Shown: positions 34,511 through 43,514 of the stretch, one piece after another
How the letters are laid out: the number at the start of each line of letters is the position of its first letter
Position numbering within the stretch: the stretch's first letter is position 1
Assembly (NCBI GenBank): GCA_017479285.1
Contig: JAFVCL010000100.1
Span: 1-50,844, forward strand
Origin: Lachnospiraceae bacterium
GTDB lineage: Bacteria; Bacillota; Clostridia; Lachnospirales; Lachnospiraceae
Direction: 5' to 3'
Length of the DNA: 50,844 bases
Translations under genes and position numbers: made by a program
The notes under the pieces: model-generated
Databases searched by the model: none
What the model was told of the DNA's origin: nothing
The model's input: the letters and a program-made list of their open reading frames with translations, nothing else

Positions 34511-36232
34511 ATGGGTTATAAGGAAGAATACAATTATTGGATAAGTGATGATTATTTTGATCAGACAACCAAGGATGAGCTACTTGCCATAAAGGACAAT
34601 GAGACCGAGATAGAGGAGAGATTCTACAAAGAGCTTGAATTCGGAACCGGCGGACTCCGCGGAGTAATCGGTGCCGGAACGAACCGTATGAACATCTATA
34701 CTGTCAGAAAGGCAACCCAGGGTCTTGCAAATTATATTTTAAAGCACGGCGACCCCAAGAAGGGTGTTGCGATCTCCTGCGACAACCGCCGTATGAGCCC
34801 CGAGTTTTCGAGGGAGACGGCTCTCTGCCTTGCCGCAAACGGAATAAAGGCTTACATCTTTGATTCACTTCGTCCTACCCCCGAGCTTTCCTTCGCGCTC
34901 CGTGAGCTGGGATGTACCGCGGGCGTTATGGTCACCGCAAGCCACAATCCCCCGGAGTACAACGGATATAAGGTATACTGGGAGGACGGCGCGCAGATAA
35001 CCGCTCCCATCGATAAAGATATTATTACAGAAGTTAAGGCTATTACCGATTATCATACCGTTAAGACCATGGACAGGGATGCCGCAGTGGCAGCAGGTCT
35101 CTACGAGGTTATCGGAAAAGAGATCGATGACAAATATATGGCTGAGCTCAAGAAGCAGATCATCCATCCCGAGGTTATCGATGCTGTTTCCAAGGACCTC
35201 AAGATCGTTTACACACCTCTTTGCGGAACCGGAAATCTTCCCGTACAGCGTATCCTTAAGGAACTCGGATTTACCAATGTATATGTTGTTGAGGAGCAAA
35301 AGGGTCCCGATCCGGAGTTTACGACTCTCGAGTATCCCAATCCCGAGGATCCCAAGGCATTTACCTATGCGCTCCGTCTCGCAAAGGAGAAGGATGCGGA
35401 TATCGTTCTTGCCACAGACCCCGATGCTGACCGTCTCGGCGTTTATGCGAAGGATACAAAGACCGGCGAATATGTTCCCTTTACCGGAAATATGTCCGGT
35501 ATGCTTATTGCCGAGTATATTTTAAGAGAGCGCACAGCTACGGGAACAATGCCCGCAAACCCCGCTCTTGTAACCACCATTGTAACCACCAATATGACAA
35601 AGCCCATAACCGCTGCCTACAATGTCAAGCTTATCGAGGTTCTGACCGGATTTAAGTTTATCGGCGAGCAGATCAAGTGGTTTGAGCAGAAGGGTACTTA
35701 CAATTATGTGTTCGGACTTGAGGAGTCTTACGGATGTCTCGTCGGAACTCATGCAAGAGACAAGGATGCCATCGTTGCGGTTATGGCGCTTTGCGAGGTT
35801 GCCTCATTCTGCAAGAAGCAGGGCAAGACTCTCTGGGATATGATGATCGATGTCTATGAGAAGTACGGCTACTACAAGGAGACCCAGTATACCATAACCA
35901 TGAAGGGTATCGACGGCTCCCGCCAGATTGCCGAGACCATGGAAAAGCTTCGCAAGAATCCTCCCAAGGCATTCGGAGATTTAAAGGTTTTGAAGTTCAG
36001 GGATTACGAGAATGATGTTATTCTTGACATGGAGACCGGAGAGAAGACATCCACCGGACTTCCGAAGTCAAATGTCCTTTACTTTGAGCTTCCCGATGAC
36101 AACTGGTGCTGCGCAAGACCTTCGGGAACCGAGCCCAAGATCAAGTTCTATATGGGCGTTAAGGGTACCAGCTTAGAGGACGCTAAGACCAGAGTTGAGA
36201 AACTCACCGAGGATGTAAAGGCAGTGCTCTAA
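34511..36232 (+). CDS. pgcA: Phosphoglucomutase/phosphomannomutase (alpha-D-phosphohexomutase)
   Basis: ATG 34511 follows CAGGAGG by 8 bases; the ATG at 34481 lacks a site. The 573-residue protein has the substrate-entry GTGGLRGVIGAGTNRMN, the catalytic serine in VMVTASHNPPEYNGYKVYW, the metal-binding ATDPDADRLG and the FGLEESYG sugar loop. The phosphate-binding RPSGTEPKIKFY closes it. Its length and motifs fit the bacterial PgcA/PGM2-like group. It interconverts hexose-6- and hexose-1-phosphates and could feed both RfbA (glucose-1-P) and ManC (mannose-1-P). It interrupts the glycosyltransferase run but has its own terminator. Confidence 0.93.
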   Translation: MGYKEEYNYWISDDYFDQTTKDELLAIKDNETEIEERFYKELEFGTGGLRGVIGAGTNRMNIYTVRKATQGLANYILKHGDPKKGVAISCDNRRMSPEFSRETALCLAANGIKAYIFDSLRPTPELSFALRELGCTAGVMVTASHNPPEYNGYKVYWEDGAQITAPIDKDIITEVKAITDYHTVKTMDRDAAVAAGLYEVIGKEIDDKYMAELKKQIIHPEVIDAVSKDLKIVYTPLCGTGNLPVQRILKELGFTNVYVVEEQKGPDPEFTTLEYPNPEDPKAFTYALRLAKEKDADIVLATDPDADRLGVYAKDTKTGEYVPFTGNMSGMLIAEYILRERTATGTMPANPALVTTIVTTNMTKPITAAYNVKLIEVLTGFKFIGEQIKWFEQKGTYNYVFGLEESYGCLVGTHARDKDAIVAVMALCEVASFCKKQGKTLWDMMIDVYEKYGYYKETQYTITMKGIDGSRQIAETMEKLRKNPPKAFGDLKVLKFRDYENDVILDMETGEKTSTGLPKSNVLYFELPDDNWCCARPSGTEPKIKFYMGVKGTSLEDAKTRVEKLTEDVKAVL

Positions 36233-36307
36233 GTCGGGGAGTGATCCGTAAGTGTTGTGAGCCGCATGCTGTAAGGCATTTTGCGGCATATAAATATTGT
36301 TAATGAT

Positions 36308-36351
36308 AAAAGCATAAGTATTTGAGCTTTTGCTCAATTCTTATGCTTTTT
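36308..36351 (+). terminator. Terminator after the phosphohexomutase gene
   Basis: AAAAGCATAAG (36308-36318) pairs with CTTATGCTTTT (36340-36350). An inner TTGAGC/GCTCAA stem extends the fold, and TTTTATC follows. This is a strong intrinsic terminator. Confidence 0.85.
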
Positions 36352-36367
36352 ATCGCAGATATAAAAC

Positions 36368-38257
36368 ATGGAAAAAACAGGCTTCAAGAAAGAAAACAAA
36401 ATACAGAAGGCTCTGAGGATCCTGCGTGAGAAAGGACCCGGCGAGGTGGCAAAGAAGGTCAAAAATAAGATCGAGGCACCCCGCAAATATCACCGATGGT
36501 TCCTTGCACAGAGAGTGACCGCCGAGCAGCTGGAGGCTCAGAGACAGACCCATTTTACGTACGAACCAAAGGTTAGTATTTTGGTGCCCACCTATCGCAC
36601 GCCCCTTCCTCTTCTTAAAGAGATGATCGAGTCCGTAAGGGCGCAGTCCTACGAAAACTTGGAGCTCTGTATTGCGGACGGAAGCGTGGGAGCAAAGATC
36701 GACGCTGATGGAAACGTGGTAGGAGCAGCTTCTCCCAAATCCCCCCTCGAGGATGTACTCAGGGAGTATCACGAGCAGGACCCCAGGATCATCTACAAAA
36801 CCCTGGACCGAAACGGCGGCATTTCCTACAACACAAATTGTGCTCTGGAAATGGCCACCGGCGAAGTCATTGCACTTCTTGACCATGATGATGTTTACGA
36901 GCCCGATGCTCTATTTGAGATTGTGAAGGCATATCAGAATCCCAAGACTCGGATCGTGTACACTGACGAAGACAAGGCTACTAACAATCTGGGCAAGTTT
37001 ATGGACCCGAATTTCAAGCCTGATTTTTCCATCGATCTGTTCAGGAGCCATAATTATATAACTCATATTTACTCCGTAAAGACTGATATTCTGCGCGCTG
37101 TTGGGGGCTTTAACAGCGAGTACGACGGGGCCCAGGATTATGAGATGATGTTCAGGTGCATAGAGTATGCTCTTGGAGCTGCTTCATCCGGCACATCAAA
37201 CATCGATTTCGGCTTGGATTCAGTCCGGGAGATCATCGCCCATGTGCCAAAGGTGCTCTATCACTGGCGCCTGGCAAAGGGCTCCACTGCGGAGAACCCC
37301 GAGAGCAAAATGTATGCCTACGAGGCAGGCAGGAAGGCGGTTCAGGAGCATCTAAAGAGAATGGGGATCCACGCAAAGGTTGAAATGACCGATATGTGGG
37401 GAATGTATCACACTACCTATGAGGTGCAGGGCGAGCCCCTTGTCTCCGTCATCATCCCCAACAAGGATCACACAGATGACCTTGAAAACTGCCTCCGCTC
37501 AATCAATGATAAGAGCGATTACAAAAATATCGAATTCATCATCGCGGAGAATAATTCCGAGGATAAGGAGACCTTTGCAGCCTATGAAAGGCTTGAAAAG
37601 GAATTCGAAAATCTGAAGGTAGTCAAGTGGGAAAAGGAATTCAACTATTCTGCCATCAATAATTTTGCCGCAAAACATGCTTCCGGAGAGTATTTCCTAT
37701 TCTTAAACAACGACACTGAGCTTATTTCGCCCTCGGGCATTTCAGAAATGCTGGGAATAGAGCAGCGAAGTGATGTGGGCGCTGTGGGTACAAAGCTGAT
37801 TTACCCCGATGAGACTGTGCAGCATGCGGGAATATTACTGGGATTTCGCGGATATGCCCAGCATCCCTTTGTGGGAATCGGCAGAAACGAATTTGGATTT
37901 ATGGTACGTGCCAGAATCAATTGTAATTACAATGCTGTGACAGGAGCCTGCCTTATGGTTTCAGGGGAGGATTTCAAACGCGTCGGCGGCTTTACGGAGG
38001 AGCTTCCCGTTGCGGGGAATGATGTTGATTTCTGTCTCAAGGTAAGAGGGCTTGAAAAGCTTGTCGTTTATAACGCATTCTCGGAGTGGTATCATTTTGA
38101 ATCAAAGTCGAGAGGATACGAGGATACTCCGGAGAAAAGGGACAGGTTCCGCGCAGAGGTCGGGAAGTTCAGAGAGCGCTGGGGAGAGCGGGTTGACGCA
38201 GGGGATGAATACTATAATCCTAATTTTGATATGGAAAATGCCCCCTATGAACTGTAG
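36368..38257 (+). CDS. Tandem GT2 glycosyltransferase (two intact domains)
   Basis: Two GT2 domains lie in 629 residues. Domain A (about 65-330) has VSILVPTYRTPLPLLKEMI, IALLDHDDVYEPDALFE as the metal motif and IVYTDEDKAT. Domain B (about 358-610) has VSVIIPNKDHTDDLENCL, LFLNNDTELISPSGI and VTGACLMVSGEDFKRVGGF. Bifunctional enzymes of this kind often add two alternating sugars of a repeat. The ATG stands 17 bases after a terminator and no clear ribosome site precedes it. A start further inside is unlikely because the N-terminal helix region is shared with the next gene. Confidence 0.88.
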   Translation: MEKTGFKKENKIQKALRILREKGPGEVAKKVKNKIEAPRKYHRWFLAQRVTAEQLEAQRQTHFTYEPKVSILVPTYRTPLPLLKEMIESVRAQSYENLELCIADGSVGAKIDADGNVVGAASPKSPLEDVLREYHEQDPRIIYKTLDRNGGISYNTNCALEMATGEVIALLDHDDVYEPDALFEIVKAYQNPKTRIVYTDEDKATNNLGKFMDPNFKPDFSIDLFRSHNYITHIYSVKTDILRAVGGFNSEYDGAQDYEMMFRCIEYALGAASSGTSNIDFGLDSVREIIAHVPKVLYHWRLAKGSTAENPESKMYAYEAGRKAVQEHLKRMGIHAKVEMTDMWGMYHTTYEVQGEPLVSVIIPNKDHTDDLENCLRSINDKSDYKNIEFIIAENNSEDKETFAAYERLEKEFENLKVVKWEKEFNYSAINNFAAKHASGEYFLFLNNDTELISPSGISEMLGIEQRSDVGAVGTKLIYPDETVQHAGILLGFRGYAQHPFVGIGRNEFGFMVRARINCNYNAVTGACLMVSGEDFKRVGGFTEELPVAGNDVDFCLKVRGLEKLVVYNAFSEWYHFESKSRGYEDTPEKRDRFRAEVGKFRERWGERVDAGDEYYNPNFDMENAPYEL

Positions 38258-38377
38258 CACATATCTGAAATGGCGGATTTTTGGATTTGCGAACAGTTTG
38301 AAAAAAAGCGGTATTTATGAGGTAAGCCGGAAATTATTAAAAAAGGCGGCATCAGGTGACGGAAAGAGAAAAAGACA

Positions 38378-39880
38378 ATGGGAAAGCTTTCTTTGGTCAA
38401 TTTAAAAAAAGCATATAATTTCCTAAGGGAGAATGGGCTTTCCGCCACGGCTTACGAGGTCAGGACAAGGCTTGCGCAAAGAAACGACGATTATAAGCTG
38501 CGCCGTCCGGATAAATCCGAGCTTGAAAAGCAGCGTGCCGCATCGGGTGGATTTTCATATCGTCCGATTATCAGCGCGGTAATTCCGCTCTATAACTCCG
38601 ACGAAAATATGCTCGGGCAGCTGTTTGAATGTCTGAAGAACCAGAGTTACGACAACTGGGAGGTTATCTTTGCGGACGGTTCAGACTCGGTGAAGCTTGG
38701 GCATTTCCTTAAGGAACTCTGCGAGAGGGAGGATATAGAGCAGCCGGTAAGGTATTTCCATATCGGTGAAAACAGAGGCATTTCGGAAAATACCAATTAC
38801 GGACTGGAGCGTGCATACGGGGATTACATCGCGCTTATCGATCATGACGATCTTATAGAGCCTGACGCTTTTTTTGAGGTGGTCAGTGCGTTAAATAAAT
38901 ATGCCGACGGAGAAAGACCGGGAATAATATATACGGACGAAGACAAGACGGATGAGAGTGGAGAGAATTATTTCGATCCTGTTTTCAAGCCGGATTTTGA
39001 TATGTTTTATCTTCTTTGTAACAATTATATCTGCCACATGAGCGTTTTCGAGGCAGGATTGATAAAGTCGCTTAAGCTTCGCAAAAAATTTGACGGTGCG
39101 CAGGATCACGACCTGTTGCTCCGCGCGGCCGTAAAGACCGGGAACAAGCACCATATTCCAAAGATATTGTATCATTGGCGTGTTTTCGGAAATTCAACCT
39201 CCGGAAATACGAGGGGGAAGTTTTATGCTTATGAAGCCGGACGGCGCGCGGTAAGCGAGGCGGCTGTAAAGCACGGAATAAATGCGGAGGTATACCATAC
39301 AAGACATGTCGGCGTGTTCGGCTTTGATTTTGCCGAAGATCCCTTGATAAAAGCCGGAGACAGGGAGGATGCATCCGGTACAAAAGCGCTTTTTGAAAGA
39401 GTTGGCGCCATCGGCGGTGTTGTAATCCGCAGAAACAAGAACGGAAAGATAATCGGAGGGCCGCTTCTTTACTCGGGATATGCGGAAGATGTAACGGAGG
39501 GAAGCGCAGATGAAAAAGGAGCCCGTAAAAGGCACGGTCTGTATTCGCTGACGGGGCTTCCCTCACCTGCCGGGGGAAGATATAACCGCAGGTTCGTTAT
39601 GCAGGAGGCGCTCTATCTTGATATAAGGTGTATTAAGATAGCACCGGATCTGATCCCGCTTTTTGAGGAAACCATTGGTTATCCGTATAACGAGAAAAGG
39701 GCGGAACTCAGGACGGAGCTTGCTGCGGGAAGATCTCCGTCAGCTCCCGATACGATATTTGACTGGAGAGTGCTCCCGCAGGATACTGACTATGAGAAGA
39801 TCGGATTAAGACTGTGCAGTGCGATAGCAGAAAAAGGATATAAGCTTGTATTCGTACCTGACCTTGCTGAAATCCCGTAA
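38378..39880 (+). CDS. GT2 glycosyltransferase with a degenerate second domain
   Basis: Domain A is intact (about residues 60-310): ISAVIPLYNSDENMLGQLFE, IALIDHDDLIEPDAFFE and IIYTDEDKTDESGENYF. The C-terminal half keeps only the last part of a GT2 domain: RVGAIGGVVIRRNKNGKI aligns with VGAVGTKLIYPDETVQHAG of the neighbour, and the following block with its acceptor region. The nucleotide-binding first half and the NDD metal motif are missing. The N-terminal helix (LSLVNLKKAYNFLRENGLSA) resembles that of the 36368 protein, suggesting origin by duplication and loss. The 120-base gap before it holds only a weak GGAAAGAG ribosome site. Confidence 0.83.
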   Translation: MGKLSLVNLKKAYNFLRENGLSATAYEVRTRLAQRNDDYKLRRPDKSELEKQRAASGGFSYRPIISAVIPLYNSDENMLGQLFECLKNQSYDNWEVIFADGSDSVKLGHFLKELCEREDIEQPVRYFHIGENRGISENTNYGLERAYGDYIALIDHDDLIEPDAFFEVVSALNKYADGERPGIIYTDEDKTDESGENYFDPVFKPDFDMFYLLCNNYICHMSVFEAGLIKSLKLRKKFDGAQDHDLLLRAAVKTGNKHHIPKILYHWRVFGNSTSGNTRGKFYAYEAGRRAVSEAAVKHGINAEVYHTRHVGVFGFDFAEDPLIKAGDREDASGTKALFERVGAIGGVVIRRNKNGKIIGGPLLYSGYAEDVTEGSADEKGARKRHGLYSLTGLPSPAGGRYNRRFVMQEALYLDIRCIKIAPDLIPLFEETIGYPYNEKRAELRTELAAGRSPSAPDTIFDWRVLPQDTDYEKIGLRLCSAIAEKGYKLVFVPDLAEIP

Positions 39881-39921
39881 ATCCCTTGTTTCTTAAGAAA
39901 ATTTAAGTTGAAGCCCTGTAA

Positions 39922-41379
39922 ATGCCGCTTTATAATCAAAAACAACAAGCGTGGTATTTTAGGGTTAGGGATATGATAAAAGAAAACCAGTCAGTGCTTA
40001 ATCGGCTGCTGATATTTATTGATGCGGTAATAATCGGCGGCTCTTTTGTTTTGGCTTATCTAATTAAATTCTATATATTCAGACCCGCACCGGGGGTAGG
40101 CGTGCTGCCACTCATCAGCTATGTACATCTTATGCCGTTTGTGGTTGGCGGATATATACTGGTCTACCTGCTGTCCAATGTCTATACCCCGAAGCGGACA
40201 TCCACTCTGTTTATGGAGATAATGGTTCTGCTGAGAACGGATGTTATTTGTATCGCGCTCCTTGTTATCGTGATTTATGTTATCATGCATGCGGTGTATT
40301 ATGCGCGTTCTGTTATCGGTATTTTCTTCATACTCAGTTTCTGCGTGGAAGCATTTTTCAGGATAATAATAAGAACAATAATAAGGCGGTTCAGGCTTAA
40401 CGGATACAATGCCAAGCATGTGCTGCTTGTTGGTTATTCCCGCGCCGCGGAGAGTTATATTTCAAAGGTCGTAAGCAATCCCGAGTGGGGATACATTGTA
40501 TTCGGTATTCTGGATAACTGGGTTCCGGTCGGCACAAAATATTATGAAAACTCCGTTATCGGCAGGCTTGATGAACTTGAAAACCTTATAAAGAATAATG
40601 ATTTTGATGAGGTTGTGATAACGCTTTCCCTCAGGGATTACGATTATTTCGAGCAGGTGGTGAATATCTGTGAGAAAAACGGTGTACATACGAAGTTTAT
40701 TCCCGATTACAACAGTGTTGTCCCGACGAATCCTTATACAGAGGATCTCGACGGACTCTCGGTCATAAACATCCGCAGGGTTCCCCTCAGCAATGCCGGG
40801 AATCAGCTTATAAAGAGGGCAGTGGATATCGCGGGATCGCTGTTTGCGATAATCATTACATCGCCCGTGATGCTGGTTACCGCCTTCCTTGTCAAGGTAT
40901 CAAGCAAGGGCCCCATACTGTTTAAGCAGGAGAGGGTCGGCTATCAGGGAAAGACCTTTAAAATGCTGAAGTTCAGGTCGATGGTAGTGCAGTCCGAGGC
41001 GGAGGAAAAGAGGGGCTGGACGGTAAAAGGCGATCCGAGAGTTACACCTGTCGGAAGGATAATGAGAAAGACGAGTATTGACGAGCTCCCGCAGTTTTTC
41101 AATATTCTTAAGGGGGATATGAGTCTGGTGGGACCAAGACCCGAAAGACCGCAGTATGTCGAAAAATTCCGCGAGGAGATTCCCCGGTATATGGTAAAGC
41201 ACCAGGTACGGCCGGGACTTACGGGATGGGCTCAGGTCAATGGACTCCGGGGCGATACCTCGATAAAAAAGCGGATTGATCATGATATTTATTATATAGA
41301 GAATTGGACATTTTTCTTTGATCTTAAAATATTGTTTATGACACTGTTCGTAGGATTTATGAACAAAAATGCTTATTAA
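39922..41379 (+). CDS. Polyprenyl-phosphate hexose-1-phosphate transferase (WcaJ/CpsE-type)
   Basis: Four to five N-terminal membrane helices (about residues 27-130) are followed by a CoA-binding_3-like domain (about 150-265). The C-terminal bac_transf domain starts near 290 with LIKRAVDIAGSLFAIIITSP. Catalytic-region motifs are FKQERVGYQGKTFKMLKFRS, TSIDELPQFFNILKGDMSLV, GPRPERP and RPGLTGWAQVNG. It places the first sugar-phosphate on undecaprenyl phosphate, which starts polymer synthesis. ATG 39922 has no clear ribosome site; ATG 39973 is an alternative after a TTAGGG. It is followed 12 bases later by the LCP gene. Confidence 0.92.
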   Translation: MPLYNQKQQAWYFRVRDMIKENQSVLNRLLIFIDAVIIGGSFVLAYLIKFYIFRPAPGVGVLPLISYVHLMPFVVGGYILVYLLSNVYTPKRTSTLFMEIMVLLRTDVICIALLVIVIYVIMHAVYYARSVIGIFFILSFCVEAFFRIIIRTIIRRFRLNGYNAKHVLLVGYSRAAESYISKVVSNPEWGYIVFGILDNWVPVGTKYYENSVIGRLDELENLIKNNDFDEVVITLSLRDYDYFEQVVNICEKNGVHTKFIPDYNSVVPTNPYTEDLDGLSVINIRRVPLSNAGNQLIKRAVDIAGSLFAIIITSPVMLVTAFLVKVSSKGPILFKQERVGYQGKTFKMLKFRSMVVQSEAEEKRGWTVKGDPRVTPVGRIMRKTSIDELPQFFNILKGDMSLVGPRPERPQYVEKFREEIPRYMVKHQVRPGLTGWAQVNGLRGDTSIKKRIDHDIYYIENWTFFFDLKILFMTLFVGFMNKNAY

Positions 41380-41391
41380 AGGAGATTTGAA

Positions 41392-42495
41392 ATGGCTGGA
41401 AGAAAGAAATCAGGACTCAGCGGAGGAAAGATTATTATTTTTGTCATAGAGTTTATCGTGATCGCGGTACTGCTCTTTGTACTTATAAAATTCGTTATCC
41501 CTGCTACAAAAAAGACTGATGGCGGTGGACTGAATGTCGTAAAGATGGATGATGTGAAGCCGGAGGAGATCGGTATTTCTGAGGAAGTTCAGAAGATGGT
41601 CGAGGAAGGCGGAACCATGAGCGGTTATCTGAATATCGCTCTTTTCGGAATAGACTCCACATCCACCAGTGTTAAGGCTCTCGAGAAGGGATACAGAAGT
41701 GACTGTATCATGATCGCAAGCATCAATCAGGATACCGGAGAAGTCAGACTTGTCAGCGTTTACAGAGATACTTATCTGAACACGGGTAAGGATACTTTCC
41801 AGAAGTGTAACGCGGCATATTCGATCGGTGGTGGCAATGCGGCGGTCAGCATGCTGAACGCGAACCTCGATCTTGATATAACAAGCTGGATGGCGGTCAG
41901 CTACAGAGCTCTCGCAGACGCGATAGATTCGCTGGGTGGGGTATATATCGAAATTGATGATGCGGAGATCGGTCAGACCAATGCGTATCAGGGAGCAGTC
42001 GCAGAGATACTCGGAGAAAATTATGTGCCTCTTGCAGAGACCGGATATCAGAAGGTCAACGGACTTCAGGCAGCGGGTTACTGTCGTGTTAGATACACCG
42101 CGGGAGATGATTTTAAGCGTGCCGAGCGTCAGAGAGAGGTTCTTCAGGCACTTGTGGAGGTTGCAAAGACTGCAAGCAGCGACAAGCTTGTAGAGACTTT
42201 CAATAAGGTTTCGGGAAATGTGCTTACATCCATCGACAGCGACACACTTCTTTCACTTGTAAAGAATATTTCAAAGTACACCATCGTTGATGAGGGCGGA
42301 TTCCCCGATGAGAGCATGAGAACCACCGGAACCATCGGTGCAAAGGGAAGCTGCGTAATACCTACCAGTCTTTCAAGCAATGTAATATGGCTTCACAAGT
42401 TCTTGTTTAATGATGACGAGTATACTCCTTCGGGCACGGTTGAAGAGTACTCCGCAAGAGTTTATTCAGATACAAGTCCTTATGTAGGATACTAA
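41392..42495 (+). CDS. LytR-CpsA-Psr (LCP) family ligase
   Basis: AAAGGAG stands 8 bases before the ATG. A basic N-terminus and one helix (about 13-37) anchor the 367-residue protein with the catalytic domain outside. The LCP domain starts at about residue 80: LNIALFGIDST, the YRSDCIMIASIN and VSVYRDTYL elements with conserved Arg and Asp, then DSLGGVYIEI and the AGYCRVRYTAGDDFKRAERQ motif. LCP enzymes transfer undecaprenyl-linked polymers to peptidoglycan. Its place beside the initiating transferase suggests that the polymer of this cluster is wall-attached. Confidence 0.92.
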   Translation: MAGRKKSGLSGGKIIIFVIEFIVIAVLLFVLIKFVIPATKKTDGGGLNVVKMDDVKPEEIGISEEVQKMVEEGGTMSGYLNIALFGIDSTSTSVKALEKGYRSDCIMIASINQDTGEVRLVSVYRDTYLNTGKDTFQKCNAAYSIGGGNAAVSMLNANLDLDITSWMAVSYRALADAIDSLGGVYIEIDDAEIGQTNAYQGAVAEILGENYVPLAETGYQKVNGLQAAGYCRVRYTAGDDFKRAERQREVLQALVEVAKTASSDKLVETFNKVSGNVLTSIDSDTLLSLVKNISKYTIVDEGGFPDESMRTTGTIGAKGSCVIPTSLSSNVIWLHKFLFNDDEYTPSGTVEEYSARVYSDTSPYVGY

Positions 42496-42508
42496 GCATG
42501 GAATAAAT

Positions 42509-43474
42509 ATGGATATTGATGTTATCATACCTGTTTACAAACCTAAAAAACAGTTTTTGAGACTGCTTGACAGATTGAACGCCCAGACACTTGTGCCCGC
42601 CCGGATCATACTTATCAACACCGGGGAAGAGCATTTTGATGCTCTTGTTGCCGGGACGGACTTTTATGAGAAGTACCCGAATGCAGAGGTGCATCATATA
42701 AGGAAGGAGGAGTTTGATCACGGCGGAACAAGGCGGAAGGCGGTCAGATTGTCAAGTGCGCCAATATTTGTTATGATGACACAGGATGCGGTCCCCGCCG
42801 ATGACAAACTGCTTGAAAAATTGACGGGCGAGCTTGTAAAGGGGCTTGAGGCGGATGAGAGAGGCTCGGCTTCGGGAAAAAAGATCGCGGTTGCATACGC
42901 AAGACAGTTGGCGGATGACAGATGCGGAGTTCTCGAAACCGCATCGAGGGAGTTTAATTATCCCGGGGAGGCTGTTACAAAGACCGCCGAGGATCTTAAA
43001 AAGCTCGGGATCAAGACCTATTTTTGTTCGGATGTATGTGCGGCATACCGCAGGGATCTGTATGACAGGGTCGGGGGCTTTGTGAGAAAAGCAATCTTTA
43101 ACGAGGATATGATCTTTGCGGCGGGTGCGATCGCAAGGGGCTATGCGGTAAGGTACGAGGCGGATGCGAGGGTGATCCATTCCCATAATTATTCCAACGC
43201 CCAGCAGCTTCATCGCAATTTCGATCTCGGTGTATCCCAGAGTGAGCATCCCGAGGTGTTCGGAAATGTTTCCTCCGAGGGTGAGGGCGGAAAACTTGTA
43301 GGGTTTACGACAAAGAAGCTTATAAAAGAGGGCAAGGTCTATCTTTTGCCACATTTTTACAGCCAGTGCGCGAGCAAATACATCGGATATAAGCTCGGGA
43401 AAAATTACAAAAGACTTCCCGAAAAATGGCTTATGAAGCTTACAACAAATCCTCTGTATTTTGAGAAGCGTTAA
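42509..43474 (+). CDS. GT2 glycosyltransferase, rhamnosyltransferase-like
   Basis: The 321-residue single-domain GT2 starts DIDVIIPVYKPKKQFLRLL. The EEFDHGGTRRKAV motif (about 72-84) is typical of proteins annotated as rhamnosyltransferases (RfbF/WbbL-like). MMTQDAVPADDKLLEKL carries the acidic metal motif. Further on are FCSDVCAAYRRDLYDRVGGF and FNEDMIFAAG. This agrees with rfbB, rfbA and rfbC upstream and suggests that the polymer contains rhamnose or a related 6-deoxyhexose. It begins 13 bases after the LCP stop. Exact donor is not certain. Confidence 0.82.
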   Translation: MDIDVIIPVYKPKKQFLRLLDRLNAQTLVPARIILINTGEEHFDALVAGTDFYEKYPNAEVHHIRKEEFDHGGTRRKAVRLSSAPIFVMMTQDAVPADDKLLEKLTGELVKGLEADERGSASGKKIAVAYARQLADDRCGVLETASREFNYPGEAVTKTAEDLKKLGIKTYFCSDVCAAYRRDLYDRVGGFVRKAIFNEDMIFAAGAIARGYAVRYEADARVIHSHNYSNAQQLHRNFDLGVSQSEHPEVFGNVSSEGEGGKLVGFTTKKLIKEGKVYLLPHFYSQCASKYIGYKLGKNYKRLPEKWLMKLTTNPLYFEKR

Positions 43475-43514
43475 GGAACGGCTTTCAAGAATAAAATCGA
43501 AAGGTAAAGATACT

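Noticed and set aside
43461-43514. ATG at 43461 as the glmS start.
   Set aside because: It would add 18 residues before the catalytic Cys2, which must be N-terminal for glutaminase activity, and it lies inside the GT2 gene.
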